A DNA stretch of 64,000 nt from Caenorhabditis remanei (Eukaryota; Nematoda; Chromadorea; Rhabditida; Rhabditidae). The stretch's first letter is position 1; each line of letters starts with the position of its first letter. The stretch is from positions 10,087,717 through 10,151,716 of the forward strand of contig NC_071330.1 in assembly GCF_010183535.1 (NCBI RefSeq). Direction: 5' to 3'. This document shows, piece by piece, positions 1 to 12,700 of this stretch. Below the pieces are notes generated by a model, which did no database searches, was not told the DNA's origin, and saw nothing but the letters and a program-made list of their open reading frames with translations. The position numbers and the translations under genes were made by a program.

Positions 1-3000
1 AGGGAGAGAGAGAGAGATTAGGTAACAATATCTGATGAATAATGAATGAAAATGTTCGAGTTGAAGAGGAGACGGTAGTACGAGGAGAGCAGAAGATAAT
101 GTCAAACAACAAGTTGAAGAGCTTTTTGCAGCGGGATTTTAATTGGTAATATGAGAAAATGAAGGGAGGAAATGAACATTCTCAGGGTGGTTTCCCGTTT
201 TTGAAAATTGAAACACTACAGTAGTCCAGCGGCCAAAGACGGAACACTTTCAAGATCTTTATGTTAATAACGGTTTCAATCAAAAAATTGAATCTAAATT
301 TTACTGAATTGTTAATGTTTGGTCGTTGCTCTTTTGATAAAATTGATAGAAGACTGTCTGTGAGATTAAATTCAACCGAGAAGCACGTTTTCGATGATAT
401 GGCCAAGTTCCCTAGACTCACTAGAATCCAAACAAAATTTTTAGTAACCAAAAAACGAAAGATGTCATTTTCAGGTGTGTTAACTTCCAAATATTTTGAC
501 CAAAAACTCAAAAGAAGCATTCAGGAAGTTCAAGCTTTCATTATTCTTTCACAGAACAAAAAAGTCAACTTATAAAACAACAGAATAACGGAAAATTAAT
601 GAGACGAAATGTTCCAGACTAAAATGTTAATGAGATCTTCCTCTTAAATGTAATTATGATGTGGATGGAACGAGGTCATTTAGATCTGACAAACATCATC
701 TCAAGAGAAAAGTAACGCCTACATCCATCCTGAGATGTATACTTTTCGATGTGTCAATTCTGAAACTCCTTTGCGAGATTGAAAGAAAGAAAACAACTAC
801 GTTTGTAGTGTTTCGGCCCCTCTTCTTAAATCGCCTAGTCTGCAATTATAAATTGAACAAAAAATAATAAAAATTAAAATCGTAGAAATAATAGTAGCTG
901 GACCGGAAATTGGACGACTATGGCGGGACGAGACGGAAACAAAATTGGTGGGCCCTCGATTTTTTTTCGGATTTCTATAAGATTCAGAAGAAGAAGAGGA
1001 GACCCCCACTACGTCGTCAGTTGCCCACCTATTCAGGTCCTTCTCGCGCGTTTTTCTTTTCTCGTTTAGAGTTCTCCATTCAATTGAATCCTTTTACTAC
1101 GTCATGTGTCGAAGATTAATGTCGGAGGAGTGTGAAGATGAAGATGAAGAAAGAAAAATGAATAAAATGAATGAATTCTGGTGGTCGCCCTTACCAAAAA
1201 AACTATTTTGAGAGATTTAAGGAAACGGGGAAGTGAACCACTCGATTCAGAATAATATAGTAAAGTGAAGTGGTGAAGAAAGAAGGAATAAAATGAAGGA
1301 TGTTGATCCAGTTACCTGGTTACCAACTCACTCACTCTCTCTCTTGATTTAATGACGCGCGTTAAGGTTTCTGCCTTTTATACTATTGTGTTAACTTGTT
1401 TTGTGAGTATTCATCCCTTTGACGTACCTAATGAATGAATGTTCTTGAAGCATGAAACTCTGGATTTGGAAAAGAGATGAGTCAATATGGAGATTATAAT
1501 TACAAAGATCTTAAGGAAACAAGGGAATATAATGTTGTTCTCATGCTTTTTTATACCTATACTCTTTTCTAGATTGTAACGAATGACGTGTTCGTCTCGG
1601 CGCTTGTTACGGTGCTCAGCGAAACCATCTTTAATCAGTCTTTAATGGCAGAAGAGATACTTTTTGTAACTGTAGATATACCTCCAAGCCAATCTCCTAA
1701 GAGTCAACTTGCAATTCATTTTGAAAGAAACTTGAGGTTACTTTCCATAAAATACCGAAATAGATTGCTAATGAAGCGCTAGTTGGGAAATATGATATTT
1801 GCAAAACGTTGCGGACCCAGTCCATTTCAATAAAAATCAATTTTGACGAATGAGATTTCCAGCCATTTCCCATCTGGAAAACCTTTGATTTTCAGCTCGA
1901 AATATAAAGTTATCGACAATTTCAACATGTTAATCGGTCAAAATATCCGCCGAATCACAATCGTACTTCGAACTCTGAATTATTCATCTTCAAATCCAAG
2001 AGAGTTTAAAAAAAAACAGCAAATTAGACGAATAAGAATAGAGAAACCTTTCGGAAACAGATGTCAATCATAAAAAGAGTAGCAGAAAAGTTGAGAGGAA
2101 ACACGTCAGAAAAGGACCGTCCGTAGAGATTCAGAAATTGGGGAGGATACAAAACATGTTTAGACGAGCTCAGGTTACAACGAAAAAGCGTGGGAATTTG
2201 TGGCATTAAGTAGTTAGAAATACGAATTGGGTGGTAAAAATGAAGGAAAAGGTTGAGTGGAATTAGATGACAAGAACGTGGGAATCTAAAGATCAAAATG
2301 TTGCAAAAATAAATGCTATTAGTCGAAACTCATGAGTATTATGAGATATTCAGAATCCGAATTTGTTCTGAACTTTCAGACAAAAGTGAAATCGCTACAG
2401 TAATCTAGAATCAATTACAGAAAGTGCGACCTCTCAGTTTCCAGGAATCCATGTCCAAAATACCTTGTGTGAGACAAAAAAAGAACAACAAAAAATGATA
2501 CGAAAGCAATTGTTTTGTTGGTGAAATGATTGAATCTATAAATATCATATTTGTCTGTCAAAAAAGATCAAAAATCGACTAGTTGAATCAAGTCTTCAAT
2601 ACATTTGACAACCGGAAAGATAGAAATAGAATTCGATTGTATCTTTAAAGGTACCCGAATTGCACGGCCCCAACTAAACTCCGCCCATCTAAACTTTTGA
2701 CCTACGTACACGTCGTCGCCATAAACATACCAATTATGTCTGCGACGTCGTACCTCCCGTCACAAATTTAGTGTTGAGAATAAAAGAAACGAACACAATT
2801 TTTGGGATTTGGAATGGGAGGAAGGAACCAGAATAATTTGAGAAAGCACGTGCAGTTCTACGAAAGAATTAGAAGAAAAAGTTGAATACGTTTCTGAAAT
2901 ATTGAAGAATGAGCGTTGAGTCATATGAATGTACCAAAACTACAGACAGAAAACTACCAGATAATTCATTATTCTCCTTTTAGAGTGAAAAGGTCAAGTT

Positions 3001-6000
3001 TCCCGTCTCTTCGATTTGTCTGAGTTCAAAGCTTATATCATTGGCTTCTAAACATTCTTTTAGAATCAGTCACTTTCCGAACATTTTGAAGAAATACTTG
3101 GATTCTTACCTGGAATTGATAGGTCACATGCACTGATTCTACAAAAAAGTTCACTTAAATTCAAATCTGCAAATCGAAACAGAATACGAGAGGTCTTCCA
3201 ACGGAAACTGGACACTAGATTTATCCACGCGTTCGAACAAATCAAATATCCCATTCAATGGGTTACTGTAATTGTGCTGGGGGCGTGAATCCACACGCGC
3301 ACTCGTAAAGAAGAAAAGCAAACTACAATGGGATAATGTGACACAGGATAAGGACTTCCATTGCAACACGAAACACACAAAAAAGCAATGAACAAATTTG
3401 GGAGGGTGTGAGAGAACGGAGCATCAGATTACTGCAAGTTTAACGTCGCTCGTCGTCGATCTTCGCACTGATATTTGAATGGAAACTGGACTCCGTCATT
3501 TCCGAAGAGCATCACGATGAGCTCAATGACCTTTTATCTCGCTTGTTTTGATAGGCGACTGATTTCTATGAGGGACGAAGAGATTTTCATTTACAATTTT
3601 CTCGGAACGATCAGAACAAATACATCTATTTCAGAATTCTTGGTACTGCATTGAAGTTCATTTTCGGAGAAAAGTTGATTATTTGAACTCATAGAGTCTC
3701 AATTACCTCATTGCAACACTGGAAAACTTCAGGAAATGACATGAGAAAACAAAAAAAAAGAATAACAAGAGAGGTCAGAAGGAACTAACAAGAGTCGTAA
3801 CAAAATTAGGCAAATGCACAAAAAAGAAAGTACAGCATCGAATGAAAACGGGCGACGCATATAAATATCGGTAAGAGTTGGTGAAGATGTCTATGCTGCA
3901 AATCGGTCGACACGTCGAAACAGCATAAGAAAAGCAGTGTTTTGGTGTCTATCAGTGATTTCTCGTGGGCGTTTTGACTACTTTTGAAGGGAGTAGGTCA
4001 TATGCAAAATGGCCCGAAGGCAATGAATTTGTAGGAGGGTGGTGGATAAGTCGGTCAACGAAATTTAGAGAGAAATGGGTCCGAAATAGAAGGGAACACG
4101 GAAGTGTATAGATGCAGGATAGAGGGAAAAAAAGTATTTCTGGAGAATTAAAACCGTGAAAATTCATGTCAGCAAGAGTCTTTCCTCAAGGGAACAGGGA
4201 ATAATGAAGACATTGTGCCAGGTATAAAAATCTACAAAATTAAACTTTTTCTGAAATTATTTGTCTAGATTATTATCCAAAATGGTTCTGATATCAACAT
4301 ACCTTCCCAGTTTCAAAATTTAGACTACCGTAATCTTCCAAACAAAACCTACAGAACTCCCCAAATACTCATTCAGCCAAGAAATCCAAGAAAAATGCTT
4401 CATTTAAACTCAATTGCGTGGGATAAAATACGCAAGAAGTTTATCTGGATTAAGTGATGGTGGTGGTTGGTTTGAGTAATTCTCTATTTATTTTTTGAGA
4501 TTTTACAGCAAAGGAATTAATGTATAGAATGTCTCATTGACCATTGATTTAGCCCTGTTTTCTTTTTTCTCGTCATTCATTTTCATGTTCCAAATCCAAA
4601 GGATTAACGAAAATACTCAAAATACCTAAACGTCTCGAAATCCCAAATGAATATGGAATAACAAACTTAGAGAACGAAAATGAGATGATTTTCGATGTTG
4701 TGTATTTTTTAAGTTAGTGGTGGAAGTATTCTTGTTAACCTCACAACAATACGATTTTATTATAATTCAGAAATATTTATTTTCAGTAAGAAGTCTTTGT
4801 ACCCGAATTCTGATAAGTGTAGGAGGAGAAAAAAGCAGAGAACAGAGAATGGAAGTAAACCAAAAAGTGTTTTTACATTTAAATAATCTACTCTGGACGA
4901 GGGAAACCCGCCTTTTTAATGGACCTCGTGGAGCCAGTGTGACGTCGTCTGCATCTGGAGAGAGATCTGACGTGGAATCTATTCTACCATTTCAGATTTA
5001 TGGGTCATGATGAGAAGGCTATATTGGGAACAGAACAGATAGAAAATGTGTGTGAGAGAGAGAGAGAGAGAGATGTAATTATAAGATAAATAGGTTTCTA
5101 TTCAGGTTTCTTGTTCTGCTGAGCTTATATGGGATACGGTAGCCTTGAATTTTTAGAAAAGTTTAGTCAGGAAAAGCTCAACTCCGAAAATTTCAAAAGA
5201 CCTCAGAGATTTTTGTTTAGGAATGTATAGTAGCTGAGCTACTTTGTAAACTAAAAAATGCTACAAGTGTTTCACTTCGTTCTTTCCCTTTGCATCGTAA
5301 ATTGTGTACGTTTCGGCACATGTGGTCCTCATTTCGTACATAAATTAAGTGTGTTCGGACCTCTGGACTGCAAAATGTTCTTTTTGAAATATATTTATTC
5401 TGCGAAAAGTCTCTGCACATTTGCTCTTTGTTACGAATAATATTCGGTCGAAAGAGTTCGTTGAGAATCGCCAATTACGTCACACACCTATTTCGAAATA
5501 GCCAGAGGTCATCCAGATGGAATTAATTTGTCGGTGGTGGCGACCACCCGACTCTGAACGTTTTTGTTGTGTGGCCTGTTGTTGAGTCATTTTGATCACG
5601 AGCAACTCACAACGCCACTACTACGAATCACCAAAAATGAATATAAATTTTTTATGACCGCCCAGACAACGCCATGAAAAAACATGACGTCGATGGGATT
5701 CGCATGTAGTACGGAGGATTGAAGTCGGATAAAAAGGACAGGTAAACAGACTTCTTCCAGCTGAAAGAATATATGGAATGTTTAGGGTTCTCGATTATAT
5801 CGAGAAAATAATAGCTCACTATCAGTCAATAATCTATAGGTATTTGAATGAATATTACGATCATCAGAGGTGTCCATCTGAAGTGTTATTTGGATAATCG
5901 TAAATTTAATTTTTGTTGTCTGAATTTTCATGGAGAATGGATCACAAAGTGCTAAGGCTAGGCTACTATACCGAATCATGAAACCGATGTTTCAGTCGTA

Positions 6001-6219
6001 CTGGAATACCGGATTGAACTGCAAGCTACCTGTGGAAATCTTCGGACGGAGAGTCAATCAAAACTAAGGAAGAGCATCACAAGCAGACAGAAGAATCGGA
6101 ATAGATTTACGGCAGATTAACTCATGCCCGCGAATCAAGATTACAAAACGCATTGGGGAATGATACACATTTATTCGTGCAAATTCAATGTACAATATAG
6201 ATAGGGGGATAGGGGACAA
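1..6219. other. Noncoding region, purine-rich on + strand
   Basis: About 6.2 kb downstream of sip-1 with no ORF that shows exon-like codon use, splice-linked continuation or recognisable motifs on either strand. Short open frames occur (for example 182-520 on minus, 4717-5010 on plus) but look like chance. The + strand is rich in GA and AAG runs, so the minus strand is pyrimidine-rich; this is what long introns or 5' regions of a minus-strand gene look like, but I cannot identify one. Small (GA)n tracts lie near 3-17 and 5054-5073. The sip-1 polyadenylation signal is at 6170-6175 on the minus strand. Confidence 0.6.
5054..5073. repeat. (GA)10 microsatellite
   Basis: Ten perfect GA dinucleotides preceded by GTGTGT. 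It lies in noncoding DNA, with no sign of function beyond being a simple repeat. Confidence 0.9.
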
Positions 6220-6748
6220 TTAGTGCTTTCCGGTAGTGTTGTTGGTGTTGTTGGCTGGCTTCTGGGTGACAGCGTGTCCAGCAGAGACATGGATTGGGAT
6301 TGCGCGGACAGAGGAGTTGGAGCCAGTCTTTGGAACGTCGATGGTCATCTGTCCATCCTTGTTGATAGCAGTGTGGATGTGAGCCAAGTCAACGTTCTTT
6401 GGGAGGTGGAACTGGCGAGTGAAAGATCTGAAAAGCGAAACTTTCAGAAAAGACTCCAAAAGAATGAACAAACCTCTTGCTGAATCCGTGCTCGGTCTTG
6501 ACCTCGTGATGGCCTTCGATGGTGAGAACGTTTCCCTCGAGATTGACCTTCAACTCCTCTGGCTTGAAAGCAGCGACATCGAGCTTGACGGCAAACTTGT
6601 TGTCGGTGTTCTCGACTTCGTTGTGTTGCTGTGGAACGATGTTGTTGAAGTCGTTGAGCATGCTCATGCGCTGAGCCCAGTATGGCATCATTGGCTCGAA
6701 GTCACGAAGAAGTCCCATTGGGCGACCGGTATATGGGCAGATAGACAT
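6220..6748 (-). CDS. sip-1: Small heat shock protein SIP-1 (alpha-crystallin family)
   Basis: Two exons, 6748-6474 and 6426/7-6220, give a 160-residue protein (483 nt including stop). The first ATG begins MSICPYTGRP. The central part is an alpha-crystallin domain (about residues 45-130) with the family signature KLDVAAFKPEELKV and an EGHHEVKTEHGFSKR strand; the C-terminal tail is short and polar (ends TGKH). The sequence is very close to what I recall of C. elegans SIP-1 (F43D9.4), an oligomeric ATP-independent chaperone of oocytes and embryos that works best at low pH. A polyadenylation signal AATAAA (minus) is at 6170-6175, giving a short 3' UTR. It is transcribed divergently from the SLY1 homolog; a TATA box and a heat-shock element lie upstream. 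The ORF on the opposite strand (6223-6483) is a shadow of this gene. Confidence 0.95.
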
Positions 6749-6812
6749 AGTTGAGTAAAGTTAGATGAGAAGAAAATGAAATCGTCTAAGGAAACTGTCG
6801 AAAACGATCGGC

Positions 6813-6819
6813 TTTTATA
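6813..6819 (-). promoter_or_regulatory. TATA box of sip-1
   Basis: TATAAAA on the minus strand, about 65 bp upstream of the sip-1 ATG. Position and sequence fit a core promoter element; most other genes here lack such an obvious TATA box. Confidence 0.7.
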
Positions 6820-6884
6820 CCCACCGTTTGTTTATAGTTTAGTCTTGTTTACATGTTTACTTGTTTACGAGATCATCGAGACAA

Positions 6885-6902
6885 TTCCAGAAAGTTTTGG
6901 AA
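6885..6902. promoter_or_regulatory. Heat-shock element in the sip-1/SLY1 divergent promoter
   Basis: The sequence TTCCAGAAAGTTTTGGAA contains four alternating 5-bp HSF units (TTCnnGAAnnTTTnnGAA) in perfect phase, three matching the TTC/GAA core exactly. It lies about 66 bp upstream of the sip-1 TATA box and about 325 bp upstream of the SLY1 start codon, so HSF-1 control of sip-1 is the natural reading. Confidence 0.7.
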
Positions 6903-7226
6903 GATCAAACGCTTTAATTGACGACAACTTACAGACATTGTGAAACTATCTTATGCGCCTTTGAGTTTTCGCCTAAAAAACTTTTTTACATAATTTTTCA
7001 CATGTTTTTCATATTAACAATTTTTCAGGTTGCGAAAGCCATAGCGAACAGCTTAGTTTTTTCAAAAACCCTCCAAAAGTCTCGCGAATCGCGTCACATC
7101 GCAGGAGAGGCGCCAACGCTCCTGCCGACACATTTCTCGTTTTTTTCTCAACGTGGCCGTAAATCTACATTAGATTTAATTCCAAGATAGAAAGAAGGTA
7201 TTCAACATCAGGGACTTCATAGAATC

Positions 7227-9701
7227 ATGCCTGTGGAGTTAGAAAGCATCCGAACACGACAAATTGGTATGTTCTATTAGAAAAAAACAACTGTGTTAAT
7301 TTAATTTGCAGTCGCGTTACGGACAATGATCAACCTGAATGAGTCAGTCGTCAGCTCAGGAGTGAAAGAACCTGTAAATTTAAATAAGCAATTTTCTGGA
7401 ATTTCAAGAATATTTCAGGTCTGGAAAATCTTGATCCTCGATAAAACTGGACAAGATATCATCTCACCACTTCTTCCAGTCAAGCAACTCAGGGATCTCG
7501 GAGTTACTCTCCATTTGTAAGATTCTTTATTTAACAGTTTCATAAAAAATGTATTGTTCAGGATGCTCGGAAATCGTCGAGAGCCACTCACTGATGTTCC
7601 CGCAGTTTATTTTGTCTCTCCTACTGATGAAAACATTGATCTAATGAGTGAAGATCTCAAAAAAGCGATGTATGATTCATTTTTCTGTAATTTTATATCA
7701 CCACTTGCACGTCCTCGTTTGGAATCACTTGCTTCAGCAGCTGTTCACGGTGGAGCTGTGTCTCAAGTTCAAAAAGTAAGAAAGTGCGAGCAATGATCAA
7801 CTGAAGAAAATCTTTTTAGGTGGTCGACCAATATCTGAACTTCATTTCTCTAGAAGACGATCTTTTTGTTCTTCGTCGTTACAATGAGAACAGCTTGTTT
7901 TCATATTATTCTATGAACTCTCCTGGCACTTCTGATGTTGCCGTCAATTCAATGCTAGAATCAATCGCCGATGGTCTTTTCGCTGTTTGTGCTACAATGG
8001 GAATAGTTCCAATAATCAGATGCCCGAAAGGAAATGCTGCAGAAATGGTTGCAAAGGTAACTTTCTAGTTTTCTTCTCGATATCGAAGGTTCTATAACAG
8101 AAACTCGACCAAAAGCTTCGTGATAATCTGAGAGATTCTCGTAACAACTTGTTCACTATGGATGGTGTTCGAATGGGTCATATGCAAACTACTCGCCCGC
8201 TTCTGGTCATTGGTGATCGTGGTGCTGATCTCGCAACAATGCTACATCATACATGGACATATCAAGCTCTGATGCACGATGTTTTGGTAATATATAACAT
8301 TTAATTTCTTTTTTCCAAAGTTATATATTTTACAGGAACTCGACCAAAACCGTGTAACTATCAACAACGTGACAGCTGGTAAGAAAAAGGAGTACGATAT
8401 GGGAACTGGAGGAACGGATAAGCTATGGAACAATCACAAAGGAAGTGCTTTCCCAACAGTCGCCGAAGCTGTTCAGGAGGATCTTGATGCTTACAGAAGT
8501 AGTGAAGAGGAGATAAAAAGATTGAAACAAGCCATGGTATGTTAATTTAAGAAAAATATAATTTTTCTATGTTTTTTGCAGGGTATGAGCGGTGAAAATG
8601 ACGCTGCTGACGAAGCTATGACGAGTCTCCTCGCTGATACTACTGCTAAACTTGGGTCTACAGTTACCAGTCTCCCACAATTGTTGGAAGCAAAACGACT
8701 TATTGATTTGCATACAAATGTTGCAACTACTTTACTGGATGTCATAAAAGAACGAAAGTTAGATGTTCTTTTCGAACTTGAGCAAAAGTTGTTGCAACAC
8801 TCCCAACTTGGTATTCACTATATTTCAACCTCAACGTGTTTATATTTTCAAAATCTCAGATCAGCCAGTAACACAGTTCTTAACCAATATCAGCCATCAA
8901 GAAGATGTTCTTCGTGTACTTATTATTGCCTTTTTATGTCAAGACACTGTCAGTCAAAATAGCTACGATCAGATGATGAATTTGCTTCGAGAAAGAGGAA
9001 TTGAAGAATCGGCGCTGAAACATGTACAGAAGCTCAAGTGAGTATCGTTGAAAATCGAGTTAGTATTCATCGGAAACTTTCAGATCGATTTCCCAACTCG
9101 GTTCTCGAGCAGCAAACTCTACTCATACTGAAGAACATCAAGGTGCTGGTACAAAGACAATAAGCATGTTTGGAAAACTATTGAGTCATAGCTCGAAATT
9201 TGTGATGGAAGGAGTGAAGAATCTTGTTCCGAAAGAGCATAATCTTCCTCTTACAAAAATGATTGACTCCTTAAATACTCCTCCATCGTCGACAGGAATT
9301 TCATCTGCTGTCGGAATAAATCAGATGATTGGAGGCTCTTCTCAGGCACCAGATATTGATGATACATACTGCTTTTTCGATCCAAAGCTAATGCATCAAC
9401 CCACGAAAGAGTACGTATATTTCTTCTTTGGTCCTGTAACTTCAATTTAACTGCAGAACTATCACATCAGCTCGTCAGCAACCTGCTCAAGACATTGTAT
9501 TGTTTGTTGTCGGTGGAGGAAACTACGTTGAATATCAAAATCTCGTAGATTACGGTATCTATTTGGTTTTTTTCTTGCTTCATTTATTTATTTTGAGGTA
9601 AACGTAAAAATCTGATGCGAGTGACATACGGATGCACAGAACTTGTCAACCCTTCTCAATTTTGCGACCAGGTTCGTCCCCGTATTCTTCCTTTCTTGTA
9701 G
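7227..9701 (+). CDS. sly-1: SLY1/SCFD1 homolog, Sec1/Munc18 family
   Basis: Twelve exons: 7227-7266, 7312-7373, 7419-7516, 7562-7775, 7820-8056, 8101-8286, 8336-8536, 8582-8810, 8860-9037, 9084-9410, 9457-9554 and 9598 to the end. The sum is 1974 nt, 657 aa, close to human SCFD1 (about 640). Family landmarks include [18 protein letters not shown] near the N-terminus, the [20 protein letters not shown] segment and the final [14 protein letters not shown] strand. SM proteins of this class bind syntaxin-5-type SNAREs and promote ER-Golgi vesicle fusion in the cytosol. C. elegans F43D9.3 is the apparent ortholog. The C-terminus is uncertain: reading on after CDQ gives a stop at 9699-9701, whereas the in-frame GTTCGT after CAG could be a donor joined to an acceptor near 9761, ending one residue later. 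Introns are 44-49 bp. Confidence 0.93.
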
Positions 9702-12700
9702 CTTTTTGCCCTTGTTGACTGGGTGCTTCCTGAGATTCTTTCTTGCTTTTTTCTGACGCAGAACTGACTTGATTTGATTTTCAACGCATCCCTTCCTTCA
9801 GCCTCTTACTCTCTTCCTCTCTTTCGCTTCACCATTCACCGTAGTTTTTTGTCGAAAATTCGTCTGCTCTTTCTTTCCTTCATAACCAGCGTGAATCGAA
9901 TTAGAACGCATGGTGCGAGAAGAAGGAACGACATAAAAAATGACAGAACTGTCAACAAACGATGATTGGAAATTATAACTTTCACATTGATAGTTTCTGA
10001 ACCATCTTTGTCTCAATATATCTTCTCATTGTTCACTCTGAAACGTTTATTCCTAGTAATCTTTTTGATCTACGTCACTACAACGATGCTTTCTTCTTAT
10101 TATCATAACTCAATTTATTCCATAACTTTTGACCTTGTTGATAATGCATTTTCTACATCCTCCTTCTTCATTTTTTCCTCCCACATACTTTTTGCTTTCC
10201 TTTTTTGCCCTCACAAAAACGGCCTCTACGAATAAACGCCGTTCGACCGGAACTGAGCCCTGTGGAATACTGGATGCTTGTTTCACCACGTTTCTAGTTT
10301 AAAAGATGAGAGACGAGCCGATCGGTTTGAAACATTGTTTCTATTCTCTGTTTTTTATACATAGAAAGTCTAAAGTTTATCTTTATTTTGGAATAATGGA
10401 TAGATGAAATCTGAACCTCGAAACCTCAACGTCCTTCTCGTTTTTTCACGTTGTCGACGTCGCAGCCGTAAAAGTCAAATCGAATTGAGCCTCCCTCCTG
10501 TCGTGTGAACGCTCCCCCACTTCGTTCGTCTTCAATATCTTTTTGTCGTCGTCGGCATTTCTTGGCTTCCCGTTCTGTTCTCTTAAATTGGGAAAAATGT
10601 AGTTCTTCACAGTCCCTTGAGACTACATTCTGAGCGATGACAGTTGACAAGTATTCCTTTCGATTTGTCCATCTGATTTGATGTGTTTCTCCATATTTCT
10701 TTGAGACGCTTGCTTAACGTGAGTTCCTACTCAGATGATTCTACTTGCTAAGAATATCTTCTAGTGGGCAATATTTTTTTTAACTCGTATTTATCTCACG
10801 TTTAACTAATTAAGACTCGGAAATTGTCATATATTACTGTTTTTCTCTTCGAATTGATTTTCATCATTATAAAAAAAAACACATTTGCGAACTTTATGCT
10901 GATCCCGAGAAATCCATCTATGGAGTTATATGTATAATCATTGTGCATACAAGTAGGTAGTCATGGGACTCGTTCGTTTTATTATTATTATCGTTATTTC
11001 CTTCCAGTTCCCATGGTTATCCCCATTTTTATGGCTTTTGTAACGAGCCGTCTTCCTTCGTAACGAGCAGTATTCTTTTGGGAGAAAAAGTAGAAAACGA
11101 AGAAGAACAATTATGTTTCTGCACAATTCTCTCCAATTAAGTCCGATGAGTCTCCAGATTCCGTGCTGTTTCATGAAATAGGAAATGATGCGACGACGTA
11201 TCTTCTGCAAACTTTTGTGTCTTTGCAGTGAGAAACATATTGAGGGCAAAAAAGAGATATCATATAATCACGTTGTCTTTGTGAATGGACTGATAGTTCA
11301 ACTTCATTCTCCTCGTGGTGTCATGTCCGTCCGGACACATCGTCCATCAGCATCGGACGACGTGTTAGCAGGCGGAGTGGGCGCCGTATCATCCCTCAGG
11401 GACGCCAACAATAATCCAGTGAAGAGTCCCGGGTTCGGAAAGAAAGGAGCAGCAGAATGACGAACATTGGCGGACAAAACACATTCGTCTTTTTGTCGCC
11501 GACAACTTTCCTCGGCTCGTTTCATTTTTTTCGAGTATCTGTGTCTGTCCATTGTTTAGTTATCGAATTATTGAGTTCCAGCTTGACTCGGTTCAAAGAA
11601 AATTTTAGTCGAAGATAACCATAACAGTGATCTGATGTCAGACGTCTTCTTCTTATCTTTCTACTGGTGGTAGCGCGTTCCTGGGAACTCATTTTCAGTT
11701 TGATATTTTATTCATTGATGAAAATTAAATGCCTATTTACTTTTCACTCCTATTCGTTCCTGTTCGTTGAAAAAAGTGAAAACTTTTTTCAGTGGATTCT
11801 TAGTTTTCGATTTTCTCCTTTTCTGTTTCTTGTTCTAGAAAAATAATTTTGAGTAGTCTAGAATTTAGTCTAGAATTATGGCCGTTAGAAAGAACGAAAA
11901 ACATTCACTTTGGTCCAAATGCATTTGCAATTCAAAATATTTCTTCTTCTTTCTTTTGTTTTCTATTTCAAAAAATACCCAATCTCACGATTTCACGGAA
12001 ATCTGAAAAAGTCATGATCACTACAATGCTATCGTCATTACAATACTGCAAGACGGCAAACAGAATTTTTCAATTGTCTTGCAAATTGACTTCCGTTCTA
12101 CAGTTTTTACGTTGCAAAATTAGCTCTCAGCTCTCCAGACCTCCCGTTGCACTTCCGTCACTACTCCGTCCCATGACGTGATTCATTTCCTCATTATTAT
12201 CTCATCCTTTCTTCTCCATTTTTTCTTCCTTCATTCATTTTTCGTCTTTATTTGTGTCCTCCGCTTGTTGCCACAATTTGCAAGTGTGAAAAAAATTTTG
12301 AGGATTCTTAGCGGTGGCCTAAAAAGGATAGAAGAAAGTAGTTTCTGGACGACCCGACCCGGAGAAACCGCCGTTGCCTCCCTGTGCGTGGCGCGAAGAA
12401 TAAGAAGAGACACTTCTTTTTTAGCTGCTTCTCCTTTTTATTTTACTTTTTCTTCCTAGTTTGTTTGGAAAGTGAGGGAGGGAAAGCAAAGAATAGACAA
12501 AGATGGGCCACTCAAGAAGACCTCCATTCATGCTTATCACGTGATGCTCATTGTCTTCATCATTGAAACTCGAATTACTATTGGTGCCTCGCTCTGAAAT
12601 TGTTTTCTTCAGTTTGTAGCAGTAGAGACAACAAACGAATAGAAGGAGCATTGAGATGTGCTTAATTACTGATTTCACTGAAATTGACTGGAACTGGATG

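Noticed and set aside
182..575. Overlapping open frames on both strands at the window start
   Set aside because: AT-rich composition, no splice context, no motif; lengths expected by chance.
5525..5760. GC-richer segment with a short GGTGG/CCACC inverted repeat
   Set aside because: Stem too short and imperfect to call a structured RNA; no ORF.
6223..6754. Open frames on the + strand opposite sip-1
   Set aside because: They are antisense shadows of a well-supported alpha-crystallin gene.
7554..7796. Separate small protein starting at an internal Met
   Set aside because: It is exon 4 of the SLY1 homolog with clear flanking splice sites.
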